Positions 16,003-23,717 of a stretch of DNA of 64,000 nt are shown here, piece after piece. The first letter of the stretch is position 1, and the number at the start of each line of letters is the position of its first letter. The position numbers and the translations under genes were made by a program. The notes beneath the pieces are model-generated. The model did not search any database. It was given only the letters and a program-made list of their open reading frames with translations, and had not been told where the DNA came from. Source of the stretch: Zetaproteobacteria bacterium (GTDB taxonomy: Bacteria; Pseudomonadota; Zetaproteobacteria; Mariprofundales; Mariprofundaceae); assembly GCA_002753275.1 (NCBI GenBank), contig PEAA01000006.1, positions 1-64,000 of the forward strand. Reading direction: 5' to 3'.

Positions 16003-16112
16003 CCGTATCTCATCGCTCCCTATTCGGGAAGGCATTGGCACCAGACACCATATTTGGCCGGTTGCCGCAGTTTCATCGGGCCCAAACCCTCCACTGCTCT
16101 TGATAAAAACGG
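16003..16112 (-). promoter_or_regulatory. SAM-I (S-box) riboswitch aptamer
   Basis: The minus strand carries the conserved core in order: ATCAAGAG, GTGGAGGG, GGCCCGATGAAAC, GGCAACC, GGTGCCAATGCC, a TCCC/GGGA hairpin, and GATGAGAT. P1 forms between CCGTTTTTATC (16112-16102) and GATGAGATACGG (16014-16003), 11 pairs with a single bulged base. GCAG/CTGC forms P2. These features match the S-box consensus. The antiterminator and terminator lie immediately downstream, ahead of thrC. The 300-base stretch between thrC and the kinase gene is thus a promoter-riboswitch-terminator leader. Confidence 0.93.
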
Positions 16113-16137
16113 ATCTATATTTTTTAACTTGTCGCGA

Positions 16138-16166
16138 TTTCTAACGATCCGCCTCACCGATGTCAA
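16138..16166 (-). promoter_or_regulatory. Sigma-70-type promoter for the SAM-riboswitch operon
   Basis: On the minus strand TTGACA (16166-16161) and TAGAAA (16143-16138) are separated by exactly 17 nt. Transcription would begin near 16130, shortly before the aptamer. The -35 is embedded in a perfect inverted repeat, CGATGTC / GACATCG at 16158-16174, which may be an operator or a stem at the end of the upstream kinase transcript. Confidence 0.65.
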
Positions 16167-16196
16167 CGACATCGCCGATACACCCTTGAATCTCAA

Positions 16197-17978
16197 TCAA
16201 ATATGATAATGGTCTGGCTCAGTTAAACATTGACGCAATACCCGCTTCAAATCCTCCTGTTTGTAGGGTTTGGACAAATAGCCATCCACCCGTCCATGCG
16301 AGAAAAACTGTTGCTGCAGCTCATTTTCAGCATAACCTGACGATAAAATAACTTTTACATCGGGGTTCATCTGTTTCAGTTTCAAAAAGCACTCATCACC
16401 CGACATAATCGGCATGGTCATATCCAAAATAACCAGATCAATCGTACGACCCTGCTCGCGATAAATATTAACGGCTTCAAGCCCATTGATCGCTTCAACC
16501 GAAGTACAACCCAGCGCCTTTAAGCGCATCGATAACAGTGTCCGAATAGTCAACTCATCATCGACAATCAACACATGCGCTGAGAAGGAATCATTGTTCA
16601 CTTCTACTTTTTTCTCAACGGCTTTCCATGTTCCTTTTGATGCAGGAAAAAGTACCGTAAATTGTGTTCCTTTGCCCAACTCAGTCTGCAAATGCAAAAT
16701 GCCATGGTGTTGATGCACAATACCCAAAACCGCAGACATCCCCAAACCTCGCCCCGTAAATTTGGTTGTAAAAAATGGTTCAAACATTTTTTCCTGCACC
16801 TCAGCTGAGATACCACTACCATTATCTTCAACCGTAAAGGCGATATAACGCCCCTCTGCAATCTCCTTGCGACAACGGGTTCTCGGATCTTTCAAAAAGG
16901 ATTGATCCACATCCATCGCTCGGGTGGAGACCCAGACATCGCCCTCATTCCCCTCCATCGCATCCGAAGCATTCACCACCATATTCAAAACAATTTGCTC
17001 AACCTCAGAAACATCGACCTCAATCGGAGGAAGCGACTTATCCAACAAAAAGTGAACGCGAACCCCCGTTGCCACCGATGAGGAGAGCACACTTTTCATC
17101 TGCGCAATCACCTCGCCTAAACCGACAACAGTCGACGAAAGCAGGCTACTTTCCGAGTAGGCAAGCATCTGCTTACAGAGCCGAGCTGCATGCGATGAAG
17201 CATCCATAATATGCTCCAGATGAACACGAAAGCTCGACCCTTTCTCCAATGATTCCAACATTATTTCAGCATTGCCCATAATAGGGGTTAATAAGTTATT
17301 GAAATCATGCGCAACACCACCCGCCATCAAACCGAGTGATTTTAAATGGCGTTGACGCTCCTGCTCTAACGACTCCTGCATCCGTTCACTGGCCAATCGT
17401 TCGGTAATATCAATGGCAAGCCCCACCAGACCAGAAACAACACCCTGCTCATCATGAATCAACACTTTAACAATATCAAAAATATGCGTTTGACCATCAG
17501 CACACGGTAATGCTTCTTGCACTTGAACACGCCCAGTCGATGCAAAACAGGCTTCATCAGAAGTTTGACATACCATTGCCTGCTCCGATGGAAAAAGACT
17601 CAAATAATTATCTACAGAAAGAAAACGCTCCTCAGAAATCCCCATCATTTGTGCAAACCATCGATTCACAAACTGCACACGAAAGTGGGTATCGATCATC
17701 CAGATACCAATCGGCGCATGGCTTAAAATCGTCTGCATCATCAATCGTTCACTCGATAAGCGCTCGTTGAGATGTTCGAGCTCCTGCGTGCGCTCACGCA
17801 CGCGCCCTTGCAGCAACACATTGGTTTCAAACATTGAAAAAGCATCACCCATCACGCTCATGCTGTTCTCAACCCGCTTCATCAACGCATTGCAGATCTT
17901 TTGTGAACGGGCCAATTCTGCCTCTAATACCACAACGCGTTGCTGATATTCCTCAATGGTTGTCGATGTTGAAGCCAC
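16197..17978 (-). CDS. PAS-domain hybrid histidine kinase with C-terminal receiver
   Basis: The 593-residue protein starts at GTG 17978, four bases after the FIST gene stop. It has an N-terminal coiled coil (about 5-75), a PAS domain (about 80-195), a HisKA region with phospho-acceptor His224 in GGVAHDFNNLLTPI, HATPase motifs NMVVNASDAM and VEDNGSGIS, and a receiver domain with Asp519 in VILDMTMP. No membrane segment is seen, so it is probably cytosolic and takes its signal through PAS or the partner FIST protein. Longer upstream starts overlap the FIST gene and encode unrelated sequence. Confidence 0.92.
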   Translation of the reverse strand: MASTSTTIEEYQQRVVVLEAELARSQKICNALMKRVENSMSVMGDAFSMFETNVLLQGRVRERTQELEHLNERLSSERLMMQTILSHAPIGIWMIDTHFRVQFVNRWFAQMMGISEERFLSVDNYLSLFPSEQAMVCQTSDEACFASTGRVQVQEALPCADGQTHIFDIVKVLIHDEQGVVSGLVGLAIDITERLASERMQESLEQERQRHLKSLGLMAGGVAHDFNNLLTPIMGNAEIMLESLEKGSSFRVHLEHIMDASSHAARLCKQMLAYSESSLLSSTVVGLGEVIAQMKSVLSSSVATGVRVHFLLDKSLPPIEVDVSEVEQIVLNMVVNASDAMEGNEGDVWVSTRAMDVDQSFLKDPRTRCRKEIAEGRYIAFTVEDNGSGISAEVQEKMFEPFFTTKFTGRGLGMSAVLGIVHQHHGILHLQTELGKGTQFTVLFPASKGTWKAVEKKVEVNNDSFSAHVLIVDDELTIRTLLSMRLKALGCTSVEAINGLEAVNIYREQGRTIDLVILDMTMPIMSGDECFLKLKQMNPDVKVILSSGYAENELQQQFFSHGRVDGYLSKPYKQEDLKRVLRQCLTEPDHYHI

Positions 17979-17982
17979 CCCT

Positions 17983-19110
17983 TTATTCTCCAATAGCCAC
18001 AGCAGTAAAGGTTTGATTGATATGCAAGGCATTGAGTTGCTCACCATAGGTGTGAAACCCCAACACATGGTAAGCGTTCATCAACATGCCCATCTCATCA
18101 CTCAAGCCACGCTCCTCAACCTCCAAACGACGCAAAATACAGTCACAACCAATCATCAATTTCAATGTATCAAATTGATCAGCGACCCGCTGCAGATCGT
18201 TACGAAGTTCCGTCAACATCTCTTGACTCTGTGCCAAAGTCAGCACCAAACCTTCATCAATGGCACAAAAAAAGGTTAAACTGCCATCACTGTTACATTG
18301 CTGAATCGAGCGCACAAACCATGAACCACCCACATTGAGCATCAATGGATAGCCCGAGAAAATCTGCGGCGTTAAGTTTTTAGGGTCAAAGCCAAGCATG
18401 TTGGCGTACTCTTCACCTGCAGGTAATCCATTGATTTCAAAAACCTGACGCTGGGAAGTATCCGCACCGGTAATCACCAATTTTTTATCGGAGGGTTCAA
18501 AGTGTTGTGTCTTAAATATATGAAAACGATGTTGACACTCAACCAATGCAAACACCCCTGCATTACTCACAAATTCACCATCGGCATACACAAAGGTCTT
18601 TTCAAACTGCAAATCATCCCCAGCGGATCCACCCACCATTTGAACACCGCCCAAATGGTAATTTAACAAAGCAACCGCACGCTCCTCCGCCATCGACAAT
18701 CCATCGATAAAAACCAATCCAAACATCGCGTGTTCATCAAATTCCTTACTAAACGCCATCTGATGATGCAACACTTCTACGAAACGCTCCGCCTTGGAAA
18801 CATCGAATTGATTAATATCGGGCAACAAGTGCACTTGTGCCGCAACTTTATCCGAGGCAATACTTGCTGCGGTACAACTCTGTTTTGAGAAACCATCCGG
18901 AGTAATCTCGCCTGAAGTAGTGCAACCAATCACAGGACAATTAAAAGCGGTCTTTATCGCAGCTCCCATCGTGATTAAATCATAGGTTGAAGCGCAAAAA
19001 AAGATCACCAACTTCATATTATCTTGCAAGATTTGATCACGAATTTCAGCAACAGCCGCCTGGCTATCTTGCAAATAAGAGACACCTCGTTTTACCGTCA
19101 AAGCACCCAT
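17983..19110 (-). CDS. FIST-domain sensor protein
   Basis: The 375-residue protein has the FIST N domain (GCTTSGEITPDGF, MFGLVFIDGLSMAEE, GGSAGDDLQFEKTFVY) and a FIST C domain (about 220-350, ending GFHTYGEQ). FIST modules are predicted small-ligand sensors, thought to bind amino acids or similar molecules, and often occur beside kinases and cyclic-di-GMP enzymes. That is the setting here: the gene lies 9 nt after a GGDEF-EAL gene and 4 nt before a hybrid kinase. A GGGGGG site precedes its ATG. Confidence 0.92.
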   Translation of the reverse strand: MGALTVKRGVSYLQDSQAAVAEIRDQILQDNMKLVIFFCASTYDLITMGAAIKTAFNCPVIGCTTSGEITPDGFSKQSCTAASIASDKVAAQVHLLPDINQFDVSKAERFVEVLHHQMAFSKEFDEHAMFGLVFIDGLSMAEERAVALLNYHLGGVQMVGGSAGDDLQFEKTFVYADGEFVSNAGVFALVECQHRFHIFKTQHFEPSDKKLVITGADTSQRQVFEINGLPAGEEYANMLGFDPKNLTPQIFSGYPLMLNVGGSWFVRSIQQCNSDGSLTFFCAIDEGLVLTLAQSQEMLTELRNDLQRVADQFDTLKLMIGCDCILRRLEVEERGLSDEMGMLMNAYHVLGFHTYGEQLNALHINQTFTAVAIGE

Positions 19111-19119
19111 GATCCCCCC

Positions 19120-21570
19120 CTACTCCATTATTTTTTTACATTCATGCATATTGTATCCAAAATAAAACTGCTCAAAGATATCGGCAGAAACTGCTTTTGA
19201 GTATAAGAATCCTTGTGCATAATCACAACCCGCCTGCAAGAGCATATCGCGCTGCATTTCGGTCTCAACACCTTCTGCAATCACCTTAAAGCCCAACTTA
19301 TGCGCCATGACGATAATTGCTTCACATAACACCAAATCGCTGGAATCTGAACCAAGGCCTCGCACAAATGATTGATCAATTTTGAGAAAATCGATATCAA
19401 ACTTTTTCAAATAGGAGAGCGATGAGTAACCTGTACCAAAATCATCAATGGCCACTTGAATGCCCGCATCACGGAACTTGAGCAACTTTTCATTCACACT
19501 CTGCTCTGCATGCAGCAACAACCCTTCAGTAATTTCAAGTTTAATCGCTTCACCCGCAAGCCCTTTACGCTCCAAATAATCTGACCAAGAAATACTGTCA
19601 TGATCATTGCGAATCTGCACAGGGGATTGATTAACGCTGATTTGGAAGTTTTCATGGATTAATTCACGCCAACGGGTGACTTGCGACACCGATTGCTCAA
19701 AAACCCAATTCCCAATGGGAATAATCAACCCTGTCTCTTCAGCCAAGCCAATAAAATCAATGGGAGGAATAATGCCATGAATCGGGTGATGCCAACGAAT
19801 CAACGCTTCCGCTTTATAAATTTCACCTGTCGCCAAATTGACAATCGGTTGATAAAACACTTCAAACTGCTTTTCGACCAGAGCGATGCGCAAATCACTG
19901 ATAATATGCTTGCGTTTTTGCGCCACCCGTTGCAGATCGGATGTAAAATAACGAAAGCGTTTCCGCCCCATACTTTTGGCCGCATACATTGCTTGATCGG
20001 CATTTTTAAACAATATATTCAAATCTTCACTATCATCAGGGTAAATCGCAATACCAATACTCGCTGAAATAAATATCTGCTCATCACCCAGGCTAAACGG
20101 CATTGATAGCGCTTCAATCACACGCTCAGCCGTTCGATCGATCTCTTTCATGGCATCAACATCTGAGATCACAACCGTAAATTCATCCCCCCCAAGGCGA
20201 GCGACCATATCATATTCATAAACACAGCTACGAATACGATGTGCGGCCTCGACAAGCAAGAGATCGCCTACTGCATGGCCAAGTGTATCGTTCACCTCTT
20301 TAAAACCATCAAGATCAATCAACAACAGTGCCATTTTCAATTGGTTGCCCATCACCTGCAATGCGGTGAGCTGTAAATGTTCATAAAACATTCTACGGTT
20401 AGGAAGATGGGTTAATTCATCAAAGTTTGCCTGCTTCCAAACCAGTTTCTCAATATTTTTTCGTTCAGTGATATCGGTAAAAAGACCCACAACCCGAAAA
20501 AGCTCGCCTTGACTGTCATTGACGGTATTCATCGTTAACAATTTCACGAAGGCTTCGCCATCTTTACGCAGCGCATGCGCTTCACCATGCCAGTGATTTT
20601 CAGTTTTTAATGTATGCCATATTTCATCATAAAATGACGCATCATTGAGATTGGATGAGAAAAAGTTTGGTTTCTTCCCAACAACATCCGCAAGGGAAAA
20701 GCCTGTCATCATCTCAAAGGCACTGTTCACAGCCATGATTTGAAATTCTGAATTCATCACCAAAATGGCTTCACTGCTATGGTGGTAAACCATAGCTGCC
20801 AATTGCAACTCATCAAGGGCATGACGGTACTGGGTTAAATCTGAGATAAATACAAAACAGCAACCGTCTGAAATGGCTGAATATGTGGTGGTGATTCGAA
20901 CTGGAAAGCGCTGACCATCACGATGACGATGGGTCGCCTCGAAGCTAAAATGTCCGCCAGATTCAACAATTTCAGCAATTCGCTTTTTCACCAATATATC
21001 ATCATGATCATCATCAATTTGGGAAATATGCATCTGCAATAACTGCGCATGGGTATAGCCTGACATGCGCACATAGGCATCATTGGTCTCTAAAATATTA
21101 CCTTGCAGGTCAATCATCCAGAAACCATCAACAGAGGTTTCGATCGCCGTACGATAGAGTTTATCTTTTTCCTCGATCAGCGTTTCCATCTGTTTTTGTT
21201 CCGTGATATCACGCACAATGCTTAAATAATATTTAGCGGCATCTATTTCAATGGTTCGTGCGTTAATTTCGACAGGCATAATGGAGCCATCTTTGCGCAC
21301 ATGGGCAGTTTCAAAAATTGCTGAAGCCTTGCTATCCACTTGCTCCAACCGTGATTGCACTCGCGCTGCAAATTCCGGTGGGTCAATCTCTGAAACATGC
21401 AGCCCTAAAAGCGCATCACGGGAATAACCTAGGCGTTGATCGAAGAGAGCATTGGTGCGAATAATATAGCCCTTGGCATCCAGAATAAGGACACCATCAG
21501 CAATGACTGAAAACAGGTTGATAGATATCGCATCGAGATGTGCCTGCACAACATGATTGTTGCTTAACAT
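19120..21570 (-). CDS. PAS-PAS-PAS-GGDEF-EAL cyclic-di-GMP protein
   Basis: The 816-residue protein has three PAS domains (about 10-130, 135-255 and 258-380). A diguanylate cyclase domain follows with an intact GGDEF motif in ARLGGDEFTVV, then an EAL phosphodiesterase domain with EALIRWHHP and DDFGTGYSSL. Both catalytic signatures look complete, so it could make or degrade c-di-GMP. The usual RxxD inhibitory site before GGDEF reads YEYD and is absent. No transmembrane helix is seen. It lies 64 nt downstream of the MamK-like gene in the same direction. Confidence 0.94.
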   Translation of the reverse strand: MLSNNHVVQAHLDAISINLFSVIADGVLILDAKGYIIRTNALFDQRLGYSRDALLGLHVSEIDPPEFAARVQSRLEQVDSKASAIFETAHVRKDGSIMPVEINARTIEIDAAKYYLSIVRDITEQKQMETLIEEKDKLYRTAIETSVDGFWMIDLQGNILETNDAYVRMSGYTHAQLLQMHISQIDDDHDDILVKKRIAEIVESGGHFSFEATHRHRDGQRFPVRITTTYSAISDGCCFVFISDLTQYRHALDELQLAAMVYHHSSEAILVMNSEFQIMAVNSAFEMMTGFSLADVVGKKPNFFSSNLNDASFYDEIWHTLKTENHWHGEAHALRKDGEAFVKLLTMNTVNDSQGELFRVVGLFTDITERKNIEKLVWKQANFDELTHLPNRRMFYEHLQLTALQVMGNQLKMALLLIDLDGFKEVNDTLGHAVGDLLLVEAAHRIRSCVYEYDMVARLGGDEFTVVISDVDAMKEIDRTAERVIEALSMPFSLGDEQIFISASIGIAIYPDDSEDLNILFKNADQAMYAAKSMGRKRFRYFTSDLQRVAQKRKHIISDLRIALVEKQFEVFYQPIVNLATGEIYKAEALIRWHHPIHGIIPPIDFIGLAEETGLIIPIGNWVFEQSVSQVTRWRELIHENFQISVNQSPVQIRNDHDSISWSDYLERKGLAGEAIKLEITEGLLLHAEQSVNEKLLKFRDAGIQVAIDDFGTGYSSLSYLKKFDIDFLKIDQSFVRGLGSDSSDLVLCEAIIVMAHKLGFKVIAEGVETEMQRDMLLQAGCDYAQGFLYSKAVSADIFEQFYFGYNMHECKKIME

Positions 21571-21634
21571 CTTTCCCCCTGTTCAAAGCTAAAGAAGCGC
21601 ATGCGTTCAATGGCAGCGTACTGAAATCATTTTA

Positions 21635-22642
21635 TTAAAGCTGCTCCCAATACGCATCCGGCATCTCCATCGACATGCTCAAGGCCCCGGTACTACCACA
21701 ATGCTCCGCATCTTGCACACATGTTGCATTGCCACCACCGTAGGCTTCCAAGCTATCTTCGATGGCTTTATCAATGCCTTTCAACCGTGAGCCACCACCG
21801 GCAACAATAATATTGTTACGCAGACGCTCTTGAAAATCTGGATCAAAGGTTCCGACCAACTCCTGCACCGCTGCCGTAATGGGATTGACCAACTCCAAAC
21901 AACTCGCCTTCAAGACATCACTGATATCATACTCGCCAATAATCCCCTTTTCGGTCAACTTGACCATGATCGGCAATGACACATCGGACACATATCCATG
22001 CTTCTCTTTAATCCGTTTTACAATCTGTTGGCTCAACTGAACCTTGGGAAATTTTTCTAAGATTTTCTTGGTCAACACCTCATCCAAAAAGTTTCCTGCT
22101 GTTGTTAAAGTCAACTGATCTTCATGCTCAGGCATCGAACCATGCATACGACACAGATCGGTTGTGCCCGCACCAATATCAACGATCAAACACTCATCAA
22201 AACGATCTACAGAATAGGCAACGGCAAAAGGCTCACTAACAATAATTAGACGATCAATAAAGGATTGACTCAACGCAATAATCGCCACTTTATTATTCTT
22301 ATTGGCTTGCGCAGGCACACCAATGGCTGCGTGCACACGGTCACCCGTTTTAAACTCTGGCAACGCCTCCGCAATCAAAGCCTTTAGCAAAAGGGCTGTC
22401 GCATCTAAGGATTGTTGATCTTCACACAACACCCCATCGGCAAGGGGCCAAATCAAATTCAACCCCAAGCGATTTTCAAGCGCCTCGTCACCCAATAAAA
22501 AATCACGGCCAAAACGCTTGTGTGACACCATATCTTTGGGAAAGCCAACACAACTACCAATGGTGAGCCGTTTTCCCGTTGAGGTTGCAATGGAACTACG
22601 ACTGGTTCCTAAATCAATACCAACATAAAAAGTTTGTGACAT
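21635..22642 (-). CDS. MamK-like bacterial actin
   Basis: The 335-residue actin-family ATPase carries phosphate-1 GIDLGTS (about 8-14), phosphate-2 DIGAGTTDLCRMHG, and the adenosine motif AGGGSRLKGID. Several stretches resemble the magnetosome actin MamK rather than MreB or ParM, as recalled: VGFPKDM, LIWPLADGVL, VSEPFAVAYSVD, EDQLTLTTAGNFLDEVL and the C-terminal DAYWEQL. MamK forms filaments that align magnetosomes. No other magnetosome genes are visible here, so filament formation is likely but the cargo is unknown. The partner may be the small membrane protein encoded 31 nt upstream. Confidence 0.82.
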   Translation of the reverse strand: MSQTFYVGIDLGTSRSSIATSTGKRLTIGSCVGFPKDMVSHKRFGRDFLLGDEALENRLGLNLIWPLADGVLCEDQQSLDATALLLKALIAEALPEFKTGDRVHAAIGVPAQANKNNKVAIIALSQSFIDRLIIVSEPFAVAYSVDRFDECLIVDIGAGTTDLCRMHGSMPEHEDQLTLTTAGNFLDEVLTKKILEKFPKVQLSQQIVKRIKEKHGYVSDVSLPIMVKLTEKGIIGEYDISDVLKASCLELVNPITAAVQELVGTFDPDFQERLRNNIIVAGGGSRLKGIDKAIEDSLEAYGGGNATCVQDAEHCGSTGALSMSMEMPDAYWEQL

Positions 22643-22673
22643 TCCCTATTTCCTATTCTGATTTACAAAAGCG

Positions 22674-23006
22674 TTATGCATTACGCAATTTCAGATTGTC
22701 ATCCATGATGCCTTTTAACATCGCCATTTTACGCTCATTACTGGTCGATTTAATCTCTGAATGGAAAGGTGATGACGCGACAGGTGCTGCAATAACCTTC
22801 ACAGGTTTTGCATATTCCAACTCAAGAATTTTATCATAGAGATCGGTCACTTGCATGGAAACATCGAGATGGTTTTCCGCCATCGTTTTTTTCAACTGCA
22901 TCAATTGCCACACGGCAAAACCACCCAATGCCAACAATCCTGCACCAGGAAAGAGCATCGCACCGATTTTAACCGAGCCAACCTTGATAACGCCATAATC
23001 AATCAT
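22674..23006 (-). CDS. Unrecognised small membrane protein upstream of the MamK-like actin
   Basis: From ATG 23006 (AGGGG five bases upstream) the product is 110 residues, or two longer from a GTG. I recognise no family. It has one hydrophobic helix near the N-terminus (about residues 15-33, MLFPGAGLLALGGFAVWQL). A predicted amphipathic or coiled-coil stretch follows (QLKKTMAENHLDVSMQV, DLYDKILELEY), then a Pro/Ala/Ser linker and a charged C-terminal helix. Such a layout would suit a membrane anchor or adaptor for the filament protein. It is the first gene of the five-gene cluster. Confidence 0.75.
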   Translation of the reverse strand: MIDYGVIKVGSVKIGAMLFPGAGLLALGGFAVWQLMQLKKTMAENHLDVSMQVTDLYDKILELEYAKPVKVIAAPVASSPFHSEIKSTSNERKMAMLKGIMDDNLKLRNA

Positions 23007-23034
23007 ACTCACCCCTGATTATTCCCCATAAAAA

Positions 23035-23049
23035 ATAATGGGACATTAT
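23035..23049. promoter_or_regulatory. Perfect palindrome upstream of the MamK-like cluster
   Basis: ATAATGGGACATTAT has 6-nt arms and a 3-nt centre, about 30 nt upstream of the first gene of the cluster, in the 137-nt gap after rnhB. A TTGAAT lies roughly 20 nt upstream on the minus strand, but no well-spaced -10 is clear. It is a candidate operator only. Confidence 0.3.
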
Positions 23050-23143
23050 GAAAACACTCAAAGAATTCAAGAACTATTTAACCTAACATAGTGAACCCTC
23101 TTTTTCACTGCGTAGAGAGCGGCACTAAAAACATTTCGCCAGT

Positions 23144-23707
23144 TTAGCGACAACAATTTCTCACAGGTGCAAAACTGAACCGATGGATGGGCGTTGGACC
23201 ATGCATACGCAACGCCTCAAGATGAACCTTTGTGCCATACCCTTTATGTTTTTCAAAACCATACTCAGGGTATTGCCTCGCATACGACTGCATCATTCGA
23301 TCACGCATCACTTTGGCGACAATAGAAGCCGCAGCAATGCACTGCACCGAATCATCGCCACCCACCACGCACTCAGCCGAGATCGACAAATCCGGAATTC
23401 GATTGCCATCCACCATTACATGCTCAGGTGCAATCCGAAGCCTCTCCACTGCCCGTCGCATGGCAACCATCGTCGCATGCAAAATATTAAGATGATCAAT
23501 CTCTTGCACACTCGCTGCGGCGACAGCATAAGCGATCGCATTGTGACGAATATGATGATACAAACGCAGTCGTTTTTTTTCAGAGAGCTTTTTTGAATCA
23601 CGGTAGTGGCCGAGCATTGGGTCATCATCCCTTAAAATCACAGCGGCACAGATGACAGGGCCGGCAAGCGGCCCCCGCCCAACTTCATCGACACCCGCCA
23701 ATAACAC
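23144..23707 (-). CDS. rnhB: Ribonuclease HII
   Basis: It removes RNA from RNA-DNA hybrids, including single ribonucleotides. The 187-residue protein starts [17 protein letters not shown] with the catalytic Asp-Glu pair, continues with [10 protein letters not shown], and ends with the family C-terminal [13 protein letters not shown]. The start codon is GTG, 10 nt after the pheT stop, with GAGGATAGGG upstream. It is the last gene of the thrS-infC-rpmI-rplT-pheST block. Confidence 0.95.
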   Translation of the reverse strand: MLLAGVDEVGRGPLAGPVICAAVILRDDDPMLGHYRDSKKLSEKKRLRLYHHIRHNAIAYAVAAASVQEIDHLNILHATMVAMRRAVERLRIAPEHVMVDGNRIPDLSISAECVVGGDDSVQCIAAASIVAKVMRDRMMQSYARQYPEYGFEKHKGYGTKVHLEALRMHGPTPIHRFSFAPVRNCCR

Positions 23708-23717
23708 CGCTTACGCC

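Noticed and set aside
21635-22642. Magnetosome gene island
   Set aside because: Only the MamK-like gene is present; none of the other mam genes is recognisable in the window.
21635-22642. MreB, the housekeeping rod-shape actin
   Set aside because: No mreC or mreD follows, and several stretches match MamK as I recall it. Phylogeny would settle this.
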